This document shows, piece after piece, positions 11,134 through 24,600 of a stretch of DNA of 64,000 bases. The position numbers and the translations under genes were made by a program. The stretch is from contig NC_018393.1 of the NCBI RefSeq assembly GCF_000208865.1, forward strand, positions 3,862,714-3,926,713. Direction: 5' to 3'. Within the stretch, counting starts at the first letter, position 1. Every line of letters starts with the position of its first letter. The DNA comes from Neospora caninum Liverpool (lineage: Eukaryota > Apicomplexa > Conoidasida > Eucoccidiorida > Sarcocystidae). Below the pieces are notes generated by a model. That model ran no database searches. It was given only the letters and a program-made list of their open reading frames with translations, and was not told the origin of the DNA.

Positions 11134-13011
11134 GCGGGACAGCAGGACGGAGAAAAAGAGCGGGTGGACAGGAAGAGACAACGGTTGCCCTTTTGCCTGG
11201 CCTGTGTGTACTGCGAAGTCGAGCTCTCCTTGTCTCTGCTGCGTTGTCAGGAACAACAAGTGCGTCTCCGTAGTAGTGTGCATGCGGTCGCTGTCTACTG
11301 CTCGGCGTGGTTTTCTTTCTCAGCACGTGAGGCAGCGTATATTGACGGGGTCGGCTGGGCCATTTGGTCCCGCGAAGAACAGAGATCCTTTTCCTCTCGT
11401 TCACATCCTCAGTTTCAGTTTTGTCTCCTCTGATTTCTCGATAACGCGCCATCGCTCTCATTCTGGGTGTCTGTGTGGCGCCGGATTCAAACTGTGAGAA
11501 GAGACCCGAGTTTCCTCATCTTCGCGGTCGTCATGGTCCGGCTTTTCCTCCCGTGTTCACTTAGAAACGATCAGAAGGTCCGGTTGACGTCTGTGCCTCC
11601 GAACGGTTGAAGGCGATTTGCCTCCCTAGCTGCGCAGAGAGCGCGGCGCTAAAGAGAGAGTCGAGGACTCGAGACAGACAGCCTACCTTCCTTTCAGAGA
11701 GCTATCCCGATGGGTTTCTGTGTCGCTGTGACCACTTCTCCCCCCCGTCATCAATACGCGCCTCTAGACGCCCTGTCACTCCGTTCCTTCCTTTTTTATT
11801 TATAGAACTGCATGCATAGATGGACAGAGAGCCTTGCAGCGTCCCCGCCATGTGCTGGTGTAACGGCTTCTCAACAAACAGGCGTTTCCGAAGGAAAAAA
11901 CGAGGCAGCGCGCAGATGCGCGTGGAAGAGAGCCGGCTGGCGGTTCCAGCAATCACTTCCAGTCCGCTCTTCTCTCGGCTTCCACGCCTCGCCTTGCGTC
12001 TTTAGACCGAGCGGTGACGAGACAGACGCCGCACGGCTGGGCGAAGGCCCGTTCGTTTCGCCGCGCACAGCTGGGATGATTCCTTCTTTAAATCGAAGTG
12101 TCTGAAAATGGGAATCGAGACGGCCGAAAACCGCAACTGCGTATAAATACTATGGTTTTTGTGGGAGAACCGACACACACACTTTTTACGCACAGTGCAA
12201 CCCTGGATTTTAGCAAGCCAAGTCGCGTTAGCTTTCAGCGTTTGCATCAACCAAAGGTTTGCTCGAGCTGTCTGTGTCTCTCTATCTGCTTCCTCTGGCG
12301 GAGATTCCTCAAACAGCTGTTTAGGAGGAGACCGGACGTTTTGCTGTGGAAAGAATGCCTCTACGCAAAGAGCCGCTGAACTTCAAACCCTAGACGCTTT
12401 TGAAAAAGGCGCCTTATCGACTGCGGCTCGTCGAACTGGCTAGGCCCTCGACCGGTCTCTTTCCTCGCTCCTTCGTGTGTCTATCCACACCGGGAATCAA
12501 AACGGTCTCTGCGCCCGTTCGCTGTTGCTCTTCTCTTCGCTGTCGCGCGCTGGTATCCCGCCTCGAGGCCAAGATGCATCTAGCGAAATGTGGGGCGCAC
12601 GGGGTTCGTCCTCTGAGAGAAACGCGTCTGGGGAAACAGAAAAGGAGAATTTAGAGCTCAGATCTGGAGTTCAGAGTTCTCGACGCAATCCACCCTACCC
12701 TTCCGCGAGCAAAAGGCGAGACCGTCCATCTGATGTGGCCAGCGCATGGCTGTCTCGCAGAGCCGCATGCGCCACGGAGACACCGCGCGCGTGTGCGTCT
12801 CGCCTGCTTTTTCGTATTCCGCGCTTCGTTTTTTCTTCGGAGAAGAAACGAAGCAAAAGGAAGAAAAAGGAACCGAAAGGAGGAAAAAGACACCTCTCTG
12901 CTTCTGTGCCGCTTTGCCGCTCCAAACCTCTGGGGAGACAAGCACGTGGAGAACAGGACGGCGATTTGCCTCCTGTGTCTCCGTTCTCCGTGGTTTCCGA
13001 TCTGAGCTGCC
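11134..13011 (+). other. intergenic region
   Basis: No gene is supported. The first part is purine-rich 3' flank of the CWC21-like gene. A TGCATGC word sits at 11809-11815. From about 12800 the sequence becomes C/T-rich and probably forms the 5' leader of the gene starting at 13012. Reading frames here are short or low-complexity. Confidence 0.5.
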
Positions 13012-16000
13012 ATGCGAGTTCTTGCTTCGGGGACGAGAAGACTCGTCCTCTCTCCTTTTCGCGCCTGTCGGGTTTCCCTCTTTTCTTTTTTCACGCTTTT
13101 CCTCTCCCTCTTCTGCCACTGTCGATCTCTTGCGGTCCGAGAGGCAACGACGCTGAAGCCCTCATGGACCTCACCGGCGCCGACAAATCCTGCTGGCCTT
13201 CACTCTCTCTCTTCCCTCTCTTCTTTCTCGAATAGCCTCCGTCTCTCTTTTCCCTCTCCGTCCCCCTGTGCCTCTTCCTCTGTCTCTTCCTGTGTCTCTT
13301 CGAGCTCTCTGTCGTTTCCTGTCTCCTTTTCTGACACTCTTCCTTCCTCCCTGCGGGTGTTTGCGTCTGTCTTTCCCTCGTCGTCTCCATCTTCTCTTTC
13401 TCTTGCCTCCCCGTTTTCCGGCCTCTCTCGCGATAAAAAATGGAACCTTCCCAAAGGCCAGCACTGCGCGCCCCTCGCCTCTCGCGGGCGTGGCCAGAAC
13501 CCGCAGGATGGTGCAGTGGAGACGCTCGGAGGAAGGCGGGGGATCTCAGAGACGGAGAGAACACAAACGAATCCACGCGCAGCGTCTTTCTCTGGCAGCC
13601 TCACGTCCTCGCCCCGCTCCTGGATACGGTCACCTCTCCCTTCCTCTCCCAGGCACGCGCGTTTTTCGTCTTTTTTCTCTCTCTCCTCGTCTTTCTTGCC
13701 GGCGCCTCCCTCTCCTTCCTTTCCTTCGCCCTGTGGGGTCGCGCCTCGCCCGTCCGACGCTTCGACTGTCTCTGATTATTCCCCGTGTCCAAGTCTTTCG
13801 TTTGTCTCTCTGAATGAGAGCTACAAAAGACCGATGCTTTCGCGTCATGTCTCCAGCTCTCCGTCACCCTCTTCCGTACCACCTCCTTCGGGTCACCCTC
13901 CGTTTCCGTCTCCTTCGTCCAAATCTCTTCCGCTTTCAGTCGCCTTTCTTTCCCCAGCTGGACAGTTGAGAGCCTTTCCCCGCGGCCTTTGTCAGCCTTG
14001 TGGAAGCCGTCGTCAAGCGTCTGGACATTCTTCAGAACCAGGCGCATTTGCTGGCGTTCTACATCGAGTTCGAACAGCGCCTGACCCGCCTGTGGGCGCA
14101 GAGAGAAGCGCAGGAGACAGCGAGGTCGTCTGTCGAGGCCAAGAGGCATCTCTCTTTTCTTCCCCTTCTCAGCGAAGTTTCTCTCTCGTCGGACAGAAGC
14201 CGCGGGCCTCTCTGTCCCTCCTGGTGTCTCCTGTGCAGTCCGGTGCGGAAGCACATCCCCTAACATCTCCTGTGTCCACGCGTTCGTCTTTTTGTTCTTC
14301 TCTGTTTTCTTCCTGTTCGCCGCCTGAACTACCCGCCTCTTCATCTGAAATACCCTCTGCTTCATCTTCTCCGTCTTCATCTTCTTCGCCCTCGTCGGGC
14401 GCTGCCTTTTCTTCCCCGCGACGTTCTTTAGAAGACGGGAGGCGCGGGCACCAGTTTGCGCAGACTGGCCAAGAAGAGATCGTTTCTCTGCCGCCTGGAG
14501 AGCTGCCGACAGTGTCGTGGAAAGACGTGAAAAACACCGTGGAGGGCCCCCCCAAGCCGCCGCTGTTTGTAGGTCGCCTCTCTCTTCCCAAACCGGCCCA
14601 GATCGCGCCTCAACCCTCTGCATGCAGTCGCGTGTCTGCCTCTCCGTCCGCGTTTGTGTGGGTCTTTCTGTGCGTAACCTGAGTGCATATATATATCCCC
14701 CAGAACGATGTGAAAACGGAACCCCGGAGCACACGGATAGGCACAAACGCCAGCCCTATATATATATATATATATGTATATGTGACTCAAGTGATCAAGT
14801 TAGGGGTTTTTTCCATCTGATGCGGCGCTTTCTTTGCTTCACGCCTCCGTTATTCCTCCACAAAGCATGCCTGCATGCACCATTTCGCGCGCCCTGTCCT
14901 GAGCCTCGCGGAGTCTCTCTCCTGCCTTCGCCTTTCTTTCGGCACTGCCGGTGTATCTGTCCTGCGCTCCGCACCTCAGCGGAAGCCTCTCGAGTGCGCG
15001 TCGAGGCGCCAGTCGCGAACCGTCTTCCCTTGTGCGATTCGCGCCTGCCTCCGCGGTGTCCCCGCACTCTCTCACCGCCGCCCGTGGTTCTACGTTTCGT
15101 CGCTGCTGCGCGTTTGCGGCTTGTCAGGTGACGCCAGACGGCGGATTCGATCCAGATCGGCCCAAGCCGGAGGAACCGTTCGGGAACCTCGCCGCCCTCG
15201 ACGCCGCGACTTCGCTTCTTCTTCAGCTGCCGCATTCCCTCCCGGACGACAGGCTGCGGCGACTGCAGCGGAGGAATCTTCAGCCGAGCGGATCTCGCCC
15301 GGACGAGGACGAGGGAGAAGGCGCGAAAGCCGAAGCGGGAGAGAGCTCGAGGGCGCCGGCGACTCAGAGCTCGGGCATGCAGGGACGCGAGCGCTGGGGC
15401 GAAGAACGAACCTTACCAGAAGACCTGACCGCTCTCGACATCCAGGAAGCTGAAGGGGGGGCGTGGGTGCGCGGCAAGTGGATGAGCGACGAAGAGATCG
15501 ACCTGGCCATCGAAGCAGGAGAGCAACGAATCATGCCGCTCGTTGGTAAGAGAACGCTGCGCTGTCACTTCAGCCTAGGCAACGAACGGACGTTTGTGTC
15601 CGCCGTCCTCATACCTCAATCTCGTCAAGATACAGGAACCTACAGGTGGAAAGAGATTTCTCGAAGCATACATTCATATATGTATATATATATATATATA
15701 TATGTGTATATATATGTGTATATGCTGCTTGCCTCTGGGTTGGGCCGCGTTTGTGTAGAGAAGGATGCATGCAGATTCCAGTGTTCATACACTCGAGAGC
15801 GCGTGGGCAGATGTATGAGCCGGCGTCCTGTCCGCTGGCGTAGGTCGCGTCTCTCTGTGGAAGGTTTGGCTGTCACTAAGCGGTTACCGGCGCGAGAGGA
15901 AACGAGGGAGAGATTGGCTGTTAAATCCACGCCTGCTGGTCTTTTTTTCAGCGGAGGTCCAAGCTGAAATAGAAGAGAGAGAGCGGAAACAGGAAGCACG

Positions 16001-19000
16001 CGAGAACGCAGAAGAGCACCCACACTTCACGGATGAAGAAATTGACCGGTACGCGAGGCAGGCCACCGTTTTTCGCTTTTCTGTCTCTTCCTGTCGCCAC
16101 GCTGCGCTCTTCGCGGTGTCACGTCGCTTGTTTGGCGTCGAGTCTCACGACGGCACGTGAAAACAATTCCGAGCCGCTTTCCTCGAGGGAATTGCCTAGG
16201 TGACCTCGTTGCCTTCCTTCTTCTACTGTTGTCTGAGCAGCGTCGCGGCAACCGCAGACACGGACACAAGGCGGGGAGTGTCGACTTGCTCACAAGCCTC
16301 TAACGATTCAGCTTCATCTCTCCACGCGTTATGGTGCGCGGCGCGTGAACAAACTCCTGCCTCCAGTCGTGCCGTTGGAGACGCGCGCGTCATGGCGGCT
16401 ATGCCGACACACATCTGATCTCTTTGGTTCGCACGTCTCCCTTGCAAAACCTCTTTATGCGTATAAGTCGATACACGTATATATTCTGTTTTCGTAGAAC
16501 GATTAGAGATACCCACCCGCTTCCTTCTGCGTCTTCGCGCCCCATGCGTCTCCTGTCTCCGTGTCGGGACGAGCCTCTCTCGGGCCCTTTCCGTCTGCGC
16601 CTCGCTCTTGTCCCCGCAGAATGGACATCTTCGAGTTAAAAGACGAACTGCGCTTGCGAGGGTATCGAACCTCGGGGCCGCTCGAGACCGTGCGCCTTCG
16701 GTGAGGCAAATTTCAGAGACTGCAGAACTTGTGTCTCGCGCCGTCCCCTCTGAAACGAATTTCGCCACTTGAGTCCACGCCTGTCGACGTCATCTTTTCT
16801 CCCGACTTCCCAACCTTTTACGAAAGCAAGGAGGCGACCTCCCTAGCTTCACTTGGCTTGCCGGCCTTGTCCCCGAAGCGCCGAGCGGCGCATGAAAGCC
16901 GCAGGAGTCATCGCAGCCTGATTGTCTGACTCTGAGAAATCTGCAAATGTGCCCCCAGCACGGCCGTGTGACGCCAGTGCCTGTCTCGAAGAACGGATCC
17001 GCTAGATGCAAAACTCAGAGCGCTTTCTGTTCTGAGTTCTCGCTCGTTCGTTTTTCCTCCTCTTTTTGTCTGAAACTCCCAGCTTGTCGCGCGTTTCCTA
17101 GGTTTGATACCCCCGCCCCTTCGTTTGCCCAAGGGGGCGTGTCGCCTCGAGGAAAGCGCCCGTTCCCCTCCCAGGCATTTCCTCACTTTGCGGGCGTCCG
17201 CGCGCGGCCTCGTCTCTCTTGTCTTTGCGGCAGCGCTGCGCGTTTCACGTAGCCTGGAGTGGAGAGAGGCGACGTCTGCCGCTGTATGCAAAGGTCGTGC
17301 GCGGCTTTCTGTTGGCAGGCTGAAGCAGGCCGTGCGTGACGGGCCGCGCGTCTTCGAGGAAGGCACCCAAGACGAGTATCCTGACAACCCCCTCACCCAG
17401 TCGTTCATCGAGGACTCGCAGCGAGCTGCGCAAACCTATCAAGACGCAGTAAGGCGTGGATGCGCGAAGCAACGCAAAGACCTCGCACCCGCGACGGACA
17501 GGCGCGCAGCCAGGTGGCGCCGCAAACACCTGGGGGCGAAAAACGCAAGCAAAGGGGGAAGGCAAATGCAGCTCTGCTTTTTTATTCAGATTCGCGCGAT
17601 CCGCCGAGCAAACGAGGGCCTACCGGAAGGACGGGAAAAACGCCCCTCCAGAAATATTATCTCAAAGCGATGCTCCGAGTGTCTGTACACACCTCACGCC
17701 GGTGCCCAGATGCAAGCGACCTCGACACCGGGGAAGACCAGCTTCTCCGTGTTTGCTTGTTTCCTCAGCTCGACGAGATCTCGAAGCCGGTTGAAAACCC
17801 CGCAGACCCCGCCCAAGTGATTCGCCGTTGGATCGCACGTACCGAGCTCTGTAACGCGGCTGAAGACCCTGTAAGGAAAGCCCAAAGGGTTTGGGCAAAT
17901 CGCTGGCGTGTCCTCGCCACTGGGTGGCCGTATTCGATTCTCCCACGGTCTCTCGCGCCGTGGCGCTCTCTGATTGTGTTCTCCTGCTCGCCCGTTCCAC
18001 CTTCCCTCGTTGGCGGTTGTCCCGACTGTGCGTTTGCACGGTGCTCTCGCCTTCTCTCTTCGGTCGTCCTTCCCTGCTCGGTTCCGTCTCCCTGCGACGT
18101 TGGCAAAGTTCCCGAGCTTCTCTCCTGTCTCTCCTTCCGTTCGGAGTGTTCACGTGCTGTTCCTCTTTGGCCGGCCCCGTGTGGGGACTTCACGCGCTCC
18201 ACCGACTGCTGTCCGGCCCGCTGAGGAGACACCCAGCCGGCTCTCGGAGCTCGAAGCGCTCGCTGTCGCTTTCCCTTGAGAGATCCTTCCGTTTCGTGCG
18301 GTGTGTCTTTTGCCTTCCCCGCCTTCTCTTCCCGCGCCAGGTTTCGTACTTTCACCTGGACGCAGCCATGAGTGACCAACGAGTGTCGGCCGCCGACGTG
18401 GCACAAATCGAGGAGCGCATGGACGAGGAGGAACGCGAACTGACAGACGAGGAAAAGAGAGAACTCTTCGAACAGCAAAGACGTGCGTCGTGTTGTGACA
18501 CTGACTCCGCACGCCTTCCTGACGAGCCTCTGCTTCCCAAATCTAAAACGTATAACTTTGGTACTCTGTCTGTACACGTATTTACAGAGCACTGATTAAC
18601 AACTGGTCCCTTGGTCGACGAGTAGTCGGACTTACAAATACATATATTTATATAAGGAGAGATGTGCCTACATATATCTGTGTATGCATGCATGCGCCTG
18701 CACACAGATGTGACTGTGCGCAGAGTAAATTCGTGCAGTACCTTTCTATAGGTTCCTGCATGCATTTCGGTGCAACTACAGCGCGAAGACCACAGATATG
18801 CATAAGACGCTTGAACAGGGTATTGCCGCGGTTGCCCATGCTCGCGCCTCTGCACCAAAGAGACTGGGAAGTAGAGGGAGTCGCCACGAACGGCGTTGTC
18901 TTCAAATGCTCCGTCTGTTTTCTCTTTTCCGGGTTTTTCTCATTTGTGGCGGAGCAAGTCTCCTTTCTTTCGTCTTTAGGTCTCCCAGGCTCAACAGAGC

Positions 19001-21621
19001 CTGTCTCCCGAGGTGTCGCCCGGAGCGCGTTTGTTTCCCTCTCGGCTCTTTGGTTTTGCCAGGTGTCCTGTCTCTGCCGTTCGCGTCTTTGAAACACCTC
19101 GGATGTGTTTTCTCCTCACGTTTGTTCCTCAGATGACCTCATGGCGGAGACAGTGCCCAAGACTTTCCAGGCGCGCGACGACGACTGCATCGTTGCCGAC
19201 GCGCCCTTGCAGCATGTGGAGAGCGAGTGGGACGTAAGCGTTTGTGCCGTCTCGATTTGTGCACGCACTGTTTAGTATCTCGGATCTGTGTGCTGCGCTC
19301 CTCGGGGTTCTTCCTCACCTGTCGCGAGAGCGCTGCCTTCGCGGCTCATCGGTGTCCGTCTTCCCATCCACCGCCTTCTCTTTGTCGTCTGTGGGGAACG
19401 CCCAAGTTTTTAGCTTCGAGGTCGGTTTTTCACCGGTCGACTCTTTTGGCAGGCCCACCCCAGAGAGGTCGGTGTCGCCTTTGCCCATCAGTTTGCTTGC
19501 TACGCCGCTCCCGGACCTCTCGTTCTTTGCCCTGACTGTCGACGTCTTCCGTGCTGCTCCGAGTCCGGGGACGCGTAAATCGCGGAACACTTCTCGTGCG
19601 TTTTAAGCTGGCGGCTCTTCCACATGCGCGTTTTAGGCTCGCCATTCCTTCTGTGCCGACATGTGGTGCATGCAAAGAACTGACACGGACTCTGCCGTGA
19701 AACAAAGCGGCACTGCAAACTGGCGCTTTGGCCTGCATGCGCGACTCTTGCAGCACCTCACCATGGAAGAACGGAAACGCATGTACCTCGAAGGCAATCC
19801 AAACGGGGTCGTCACCGAAACCGTCCAGGTAACTGCTCTCTTTTTTTCGTCGGCGTGCAAATTCTGGTGTCGAAGCCTTCGCGCGCAGCCCCCCCGTGGG
19901 CGAAACAGTCACGATATATATATATATATAATAGGGCGGTAGGTCCACAGAGAGGCGGCTGACGTGTGCGGAATCCGGTCGCTGGCGAGGACAAACCGAA
20001 CCGGTTCGCGAGACGGAAATCGCCGACGAAGGTGTTGACTCGCCTCGCTGTTTGGGTCCAAGTCTGTCCTTCCATTTGCTGAAGCGCAGCTGTCTTTTCA
20101 ACTCAGTCTCCTGCAGCGCAGTGTCTCCACCAGTGGAGGCGTGACTGCATTTTGTGCGGAACTATGTAGGTGAAAGTTTTTTCTGCTGGTCGCCTCGCTC
20201 AGGGGGATACCCGCAAACTTGCCGCTGCGTACACGGTCAACACTTCCCAGCGTGACTCTGGGGATGCGAACGGCGTTTTCCCGCGATGCTGAGCCCGGTT
20301 GACTTGTCGCCCGTGCCATCCTTTTTCGCGGAATAGCTCCCTGGCAGGGTCGTGCTCCTAGATATCTGGTCTCGAGCTCCACCGTCGCCTCCGTGTGTTG
20401 TTCTTTTCCGTCAGAGCCTGGCCGAAGCGTTCGCAGTGCCTGAGGATTTCATTGGCGACTTCCTCTGTCGCCAGGGCGTGCAGCCGCCGGTGCCGGTCGA
20501 CGTGCCTCTCAAGGACCTGACGGATCCGGCAGCAGTGTGGAATCTGATCGAATATTTGCAGGTTCAAGACCCTGCTCAAATCCACAACATGTGAGCAGGA
20601 AATCCGAACGGGGCCACCAGAAAGGAGTGAAGGAGGAAAGGGCGAAGAAGCACGCGGTGCGGAGCTGTCTCATAGCTGTTTGTCACGTTTGGGGGCAGGG
20701 GGAGGGTGGGTGGAAACGCCTGTTGGCGGATTCGTGAGCTCCGCAAAAATCTAGTGCGCGTGAGAAGAAAAGAAAACAGGGGGAGAGGGAAGAATTCAGG
20801 TGTGCGGACGCACTCCGACCTCAAACTTTTCCCGCCCTAGAGATGCCGAACCGAGTACCGGGAATCTGTCCACATCGGTCTGGTTCAAGTCTCCAGCGCC
20901 GCAAATAGACGTGGAAGAGAACAGAAAGCAGTCCTGGCACCTTGTGTCTCCCGTTTCTTGTCACGAAGCCCTTGACGCCTTCGCTCTTTTTCCTCTGTTT
21001 CTTCCTGAAGGTATCCTCTGGACACGGTCGAACATATCGCCGGGGAATTTGGCTGCCCCGTCCAGTACATTTTCGATGCATGCGAGGCCCTCAAGATCAA
21101 GTAGGCGGGGGAAAACGGACTGCTACTGGCTAGGTTAGGTTAAGATATCCTTACCACGAATGCATATATATATGTATATATATATATATATAGGTGCCTA
21201 GCATGGACACCGTTTCGTGGGTTGCCATGCGCTTCTTTATTTCCCATGCACTCGAATCCCTCAAAACTCGATCCATTACAGAGACTTCGTAATGGTCAGT
21301 CTATGACACGAATTCCCAGGCAGGGTTAGTGGGTAGTACGGCCAATAGAAGCGGAGAGCCTCCTCGGTTTTGTCCTTTTCTCTGCTGTTTCCAAGCCTTG
21401 AGGGCCTGTGCATTAGGATTTGTCGGACTTCGACCGCATGCGTACGGTGGCGCGATCATCCGGATATTTTTGGTTTCCTTGGTTGTGCTTTCAGGCTTCC
21501 GTTTGGAGCGCAGTCTCGCTTGAATGTGGAGTGCTACGACGCTGTCACGGCATTAGTGGAGAAAATGCTTTTCCCCGGGAAGAAAGAGCCGGGAAATGTC
21601 GTACAAGAGGTTGTGGGTTGA
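13012..21621 (+). CDS. SAP-motif protein with HTH-like C-terminus, apicoplast-type leader
   Basis: No named family recognised. Twelve exons keep phase throughout: 13012-14568, 15128-15545, 15952-16048, 16620-16700, 17319-17448, 17769-17870, 18341-18482, 19133-19233, 19637-19828, 20415-20590, 21011-21100, 21495-21621; 1070 residues. Residues about 21-36 are a hydrophobic signal core, followed by some 450 residues rich in S, P and R without acidic bias, as in apicoplast transit leaders. Conserved-looking sequence begins near residue 500. A SAP motif (DIFELKDELRLRGYRTSG, then E-x2-R-x-RL) lies at about 692-725 and is split by an intron; SAP domains bind DNA or RNA. Residues about 941-998 and 999-1065 look like two copies of one helix-turn-helix-like module. 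The likely role is nucleic-acid binding in the apicoplast, perhaps in transcription or nucleoid organisation. Domain reading is direct; localisation and role are inference. Confidence 0.82.
14757..14781. repeat. (TA)n microsatellite in intron 1
   Basis: Run of alternating TA inside the first intron of the SAP-motif gene. It is outside coding sequence. Confidence 0.9.
15676..15723. repeat. (TA)n/(TG) microsatellite in intron 2
   Basis: About 48 bp of TA with interspersed TG steps, within the second intron of the SAP-motif gene. Likely polymorphic. Confidence 0.9.
19914..19932. repeat. (TA)n microsatellite in intron 9
   Basis: Short alternating TA run in the intron between exons 9 and 10 of the SAP-motif gene. 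Confidence 0.85.
21163..21192. repeat. (TA)n microsatellite in intron 11
   Basis: Alternating TA run between the last two exons of the SAP-motif gene. Confidence 0.88.
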
Positions 21622-24600
21622 GCGCCGCCTGCCTCCACGTACATTTCCGCACGAAACAAATCTCACAAAGAAAGGCTAACCGTTGTCTTCTAGCCACAGA
21701 ACATATTCGGCCATCACCAGCTAATTCCCCTCAAAATAGGCAAACGAGGGACTGAGTGTTAGCACCCTTTGCTCGAAAAAGATGAAAGGTAGTAAAGGAT
21801 TTCTTTGAGTAAAAGGAAATTTTCCATCCCACTCGTCACGCAGCCTCATACAATTGACTACCAGTGCCTCTACATATACGTATGTATAACTACGGACGTT
21901 CTTCCCAACTACGATGGTCCCGCTATCATCGGAGCGGTATTTTGTCTCCCCGATTTTGAAGAGTGGCTCAGGCGACGTTTCGGAAGGCCACCGCTTTCTC
22001 GTATCGGTATGCGCTCAACAAAAACCCGGTATTTTTCGACAACGTTCAGTCCTCTGTCATTTCTATGCTTGTCCATGCAAAAATGGGGGACCAGGAGGCC
22101 GTTCAGATATGTTGGCTGCTGCGGTCTCACACGACATGAACGATCCCTAAGCCGCACACACAGGGACAACACGCCATGTTTTTTCTGTCACAGTGACACA
22201 GACGTGAAGAAATGCGGGTGTCTCTGACGCGGTTTGCCCTTGGAACTGCGATTACCCCTGTAGACGTCTCGTATATAATCCTTGACTGGTCAGTAACCTG
22301 TAGACGGCTGTATGATGACGGCCCGAAGTCACAAAAAACCATGTCGGCTAATTATCGAACGTCAACTCCAAACTGTACTCCACGGTGTCCTGGAACACCA
22401 GCCAAAAGAGATTCCAGACAATCCAAGCGACTACTGTTTACCGCCGAGGATTTTGCAATTCGCGCGGCAGCGCTCTCAACCTGCAGGTGGAGCCGCATCG
22501 GTGGAGAAGCGTGTGTGTCGGGTCGATAAGGAAGGATAGAGTCCGTTGTGTTTTGTCTGAGGTCTCTGTTGCAAAACGCGGCTGAAACATATGTAACGTA
22601 CGGTAAGCATACAGACATACATATTTGACACGCCTTTTCGATAGTCGCGAGTCCAAATGTTCACCACACAGCGTGCCCTCGGGTGTACGTACAGTGCAGG
22701 TGCAGAGTGTTTAGCGCCTCGCTCTTGCGATCACGCATCTGTTTCGTGCGTGAAGTGTGGTGAGGGAAGTGGGGGGAAAGAGGAAGGCTGTGGTTGATTA
22801 CCTAAATCTTCAAAACGGACTGTCGCGACCCTGTGCCGAGCAAGCGGACACGACTCAGCATCTCTACATTCCCTCGACTGCGCACTCGCCCTTGAAGAAG
22901 GCGGCAGCACAAAACGGCACCAGGTAACAGTGCAGACGCAGGGCGGCGAGGGGCGGGGGGGCCGCAGCGGGAGACAGAACAATTCAGAGACAAGGTGCAA
23001 AGTGAATAAAAGACGAAGTCGTGTGTGAGTTTCTTCGCCGTCGGACCACCGAACGCCTAATGAGAACTCGACAACTCGAAAGACAATGAATCATCTGCGG
23101 TGCACAACAGAAAACAGAGTGCATTGCATCGATGCACGACCAACACAAATGCCTCCCCTGGCATGTCAACAGAGTGGCGTTTCGGGACGAAACAGTAACG
23201 GCCCTGCGCCAACAGCTGAAGAAAACACCGTCAGCTGCAGAAACAACACACAAGCCTTCGACACGAGAAAACGAGTCTCCGTCGCGGACAACAAGAAAGC
23301 GACGCCTGGCAAAAAAGCCACAGCAACGGCGTACATGATTTTCACTGACTGACGCGAGGGGACAAGGACCGAAGGCGCCCAAGCAGACAGACTTCCTGCC
23401 GTGCAATCTACGGCGCCAGGCTTTTCTGTGTGCAAAGGTCCATGCGCAGCCACCAGTCTGGTACTGGGCATCTCCATCCGTCTCCAGATCTCACGCCGGA
23501 GTAACCAAACACCCAGGAAAATCCCTTTTGTTGAAAGGCGGTGCAACAACCCGCGGCGGCCAGAAAGCGAGTGCACGGTTACCACCGCGGTCTCTGTGGT
23601 ACAAAAATGAACGGGAGACGATCTGACACGGAAAGGAAGACGCAGAAGCCAACGTTCCGGCCGTCCTTCGCGTTTGTTATGCTTAATCCCTTCTGACCTG
23701 CCACCGACACACAGCAGTCTTTTCGACTTTATTCACTGTGTCGTGCATGCGGTCGTCCGCAATTTGAAAACGCCGCCGAAAGGACTTCTCGTCCCGGGAC
23801 GACGCCCTTTTCTTCTCGGAGCCGCCTCGACGGACGAAACGCTCTTCCCTCATCGCACTCACACAGCGAATTCCAAAGAGAGCCGGAAACATGTCGCTTT
23901 ATTCCCCGCCACAGCCGGCGGTGAGCACACGAAGAACGCACACGTGTGCTTCCCTTCATCGCGAATCACAGCACACTGTCGCGCCGAAGTGGAAAGGCGG
24001 AAATACAGCGAACGCGTTCGCGACACACACTCACAGAGGCACGCAGAGCCGGGCCGGTACAGGACGGACTAGAGGCACAGGAAGCTCCTGAGCTTGGAGC
24101 ATGGTGATGCCTCTTAAGGTCGCATTCTCAAAAACGCAAACAATGGTGGTATCGGGAAGAGATAAACAAGACACACAATCCTCTACATGTCCCGAGACAA
24201 ACGAAAACGCCGGCTCTTACCGGCACCAGCATTCTCTCCGCTACGCAAGGTGTGACTATAAAGAGCCGGCCGTGCTTCCCCACGGACGGTCATTACCCTT
24301 TCTCTCTCCCTTTGGTTACCACTGAAGGATCCTGACGCAGAATCGGCAAACGATTCCTCTTTGTTCTTTGTTTGGTTTGCCTTTATTCCTCACACCCCGT
24401 GACCCCCCCCCTGCTTTGGTAATTCGTGTCTACGTTCCTCTTTAACCTTCCATCTTCCTCCGTTTACCTCCATCGCCTTCCTTCCAACCAGCTTCTGTCT
24501 CCTTTCTTCCCATTCTAACGTTTCCTTTTCCTCGCTCTCTTTCTTTCCCTTTTTTCACCTATCCTCCTGTGAGACGGCCACCACGACACTGTCGTGCTGT

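Noticed and set aside
9597..11461. Several minus-strand frames opposite the CWC21-like gene
   Set aside because: They are S/R/L/F-rich antisense products of the poly-serine and RE/RD tail.
13601..14746. 381-codon minus-strand frame opposite exon 1 of the SAP-motif gene
   Set aside because: Antisense of an S/P-rich leader gives K/R/E/T-rich text. It has no motif, and the plus frame splices in phase to conserved exons.
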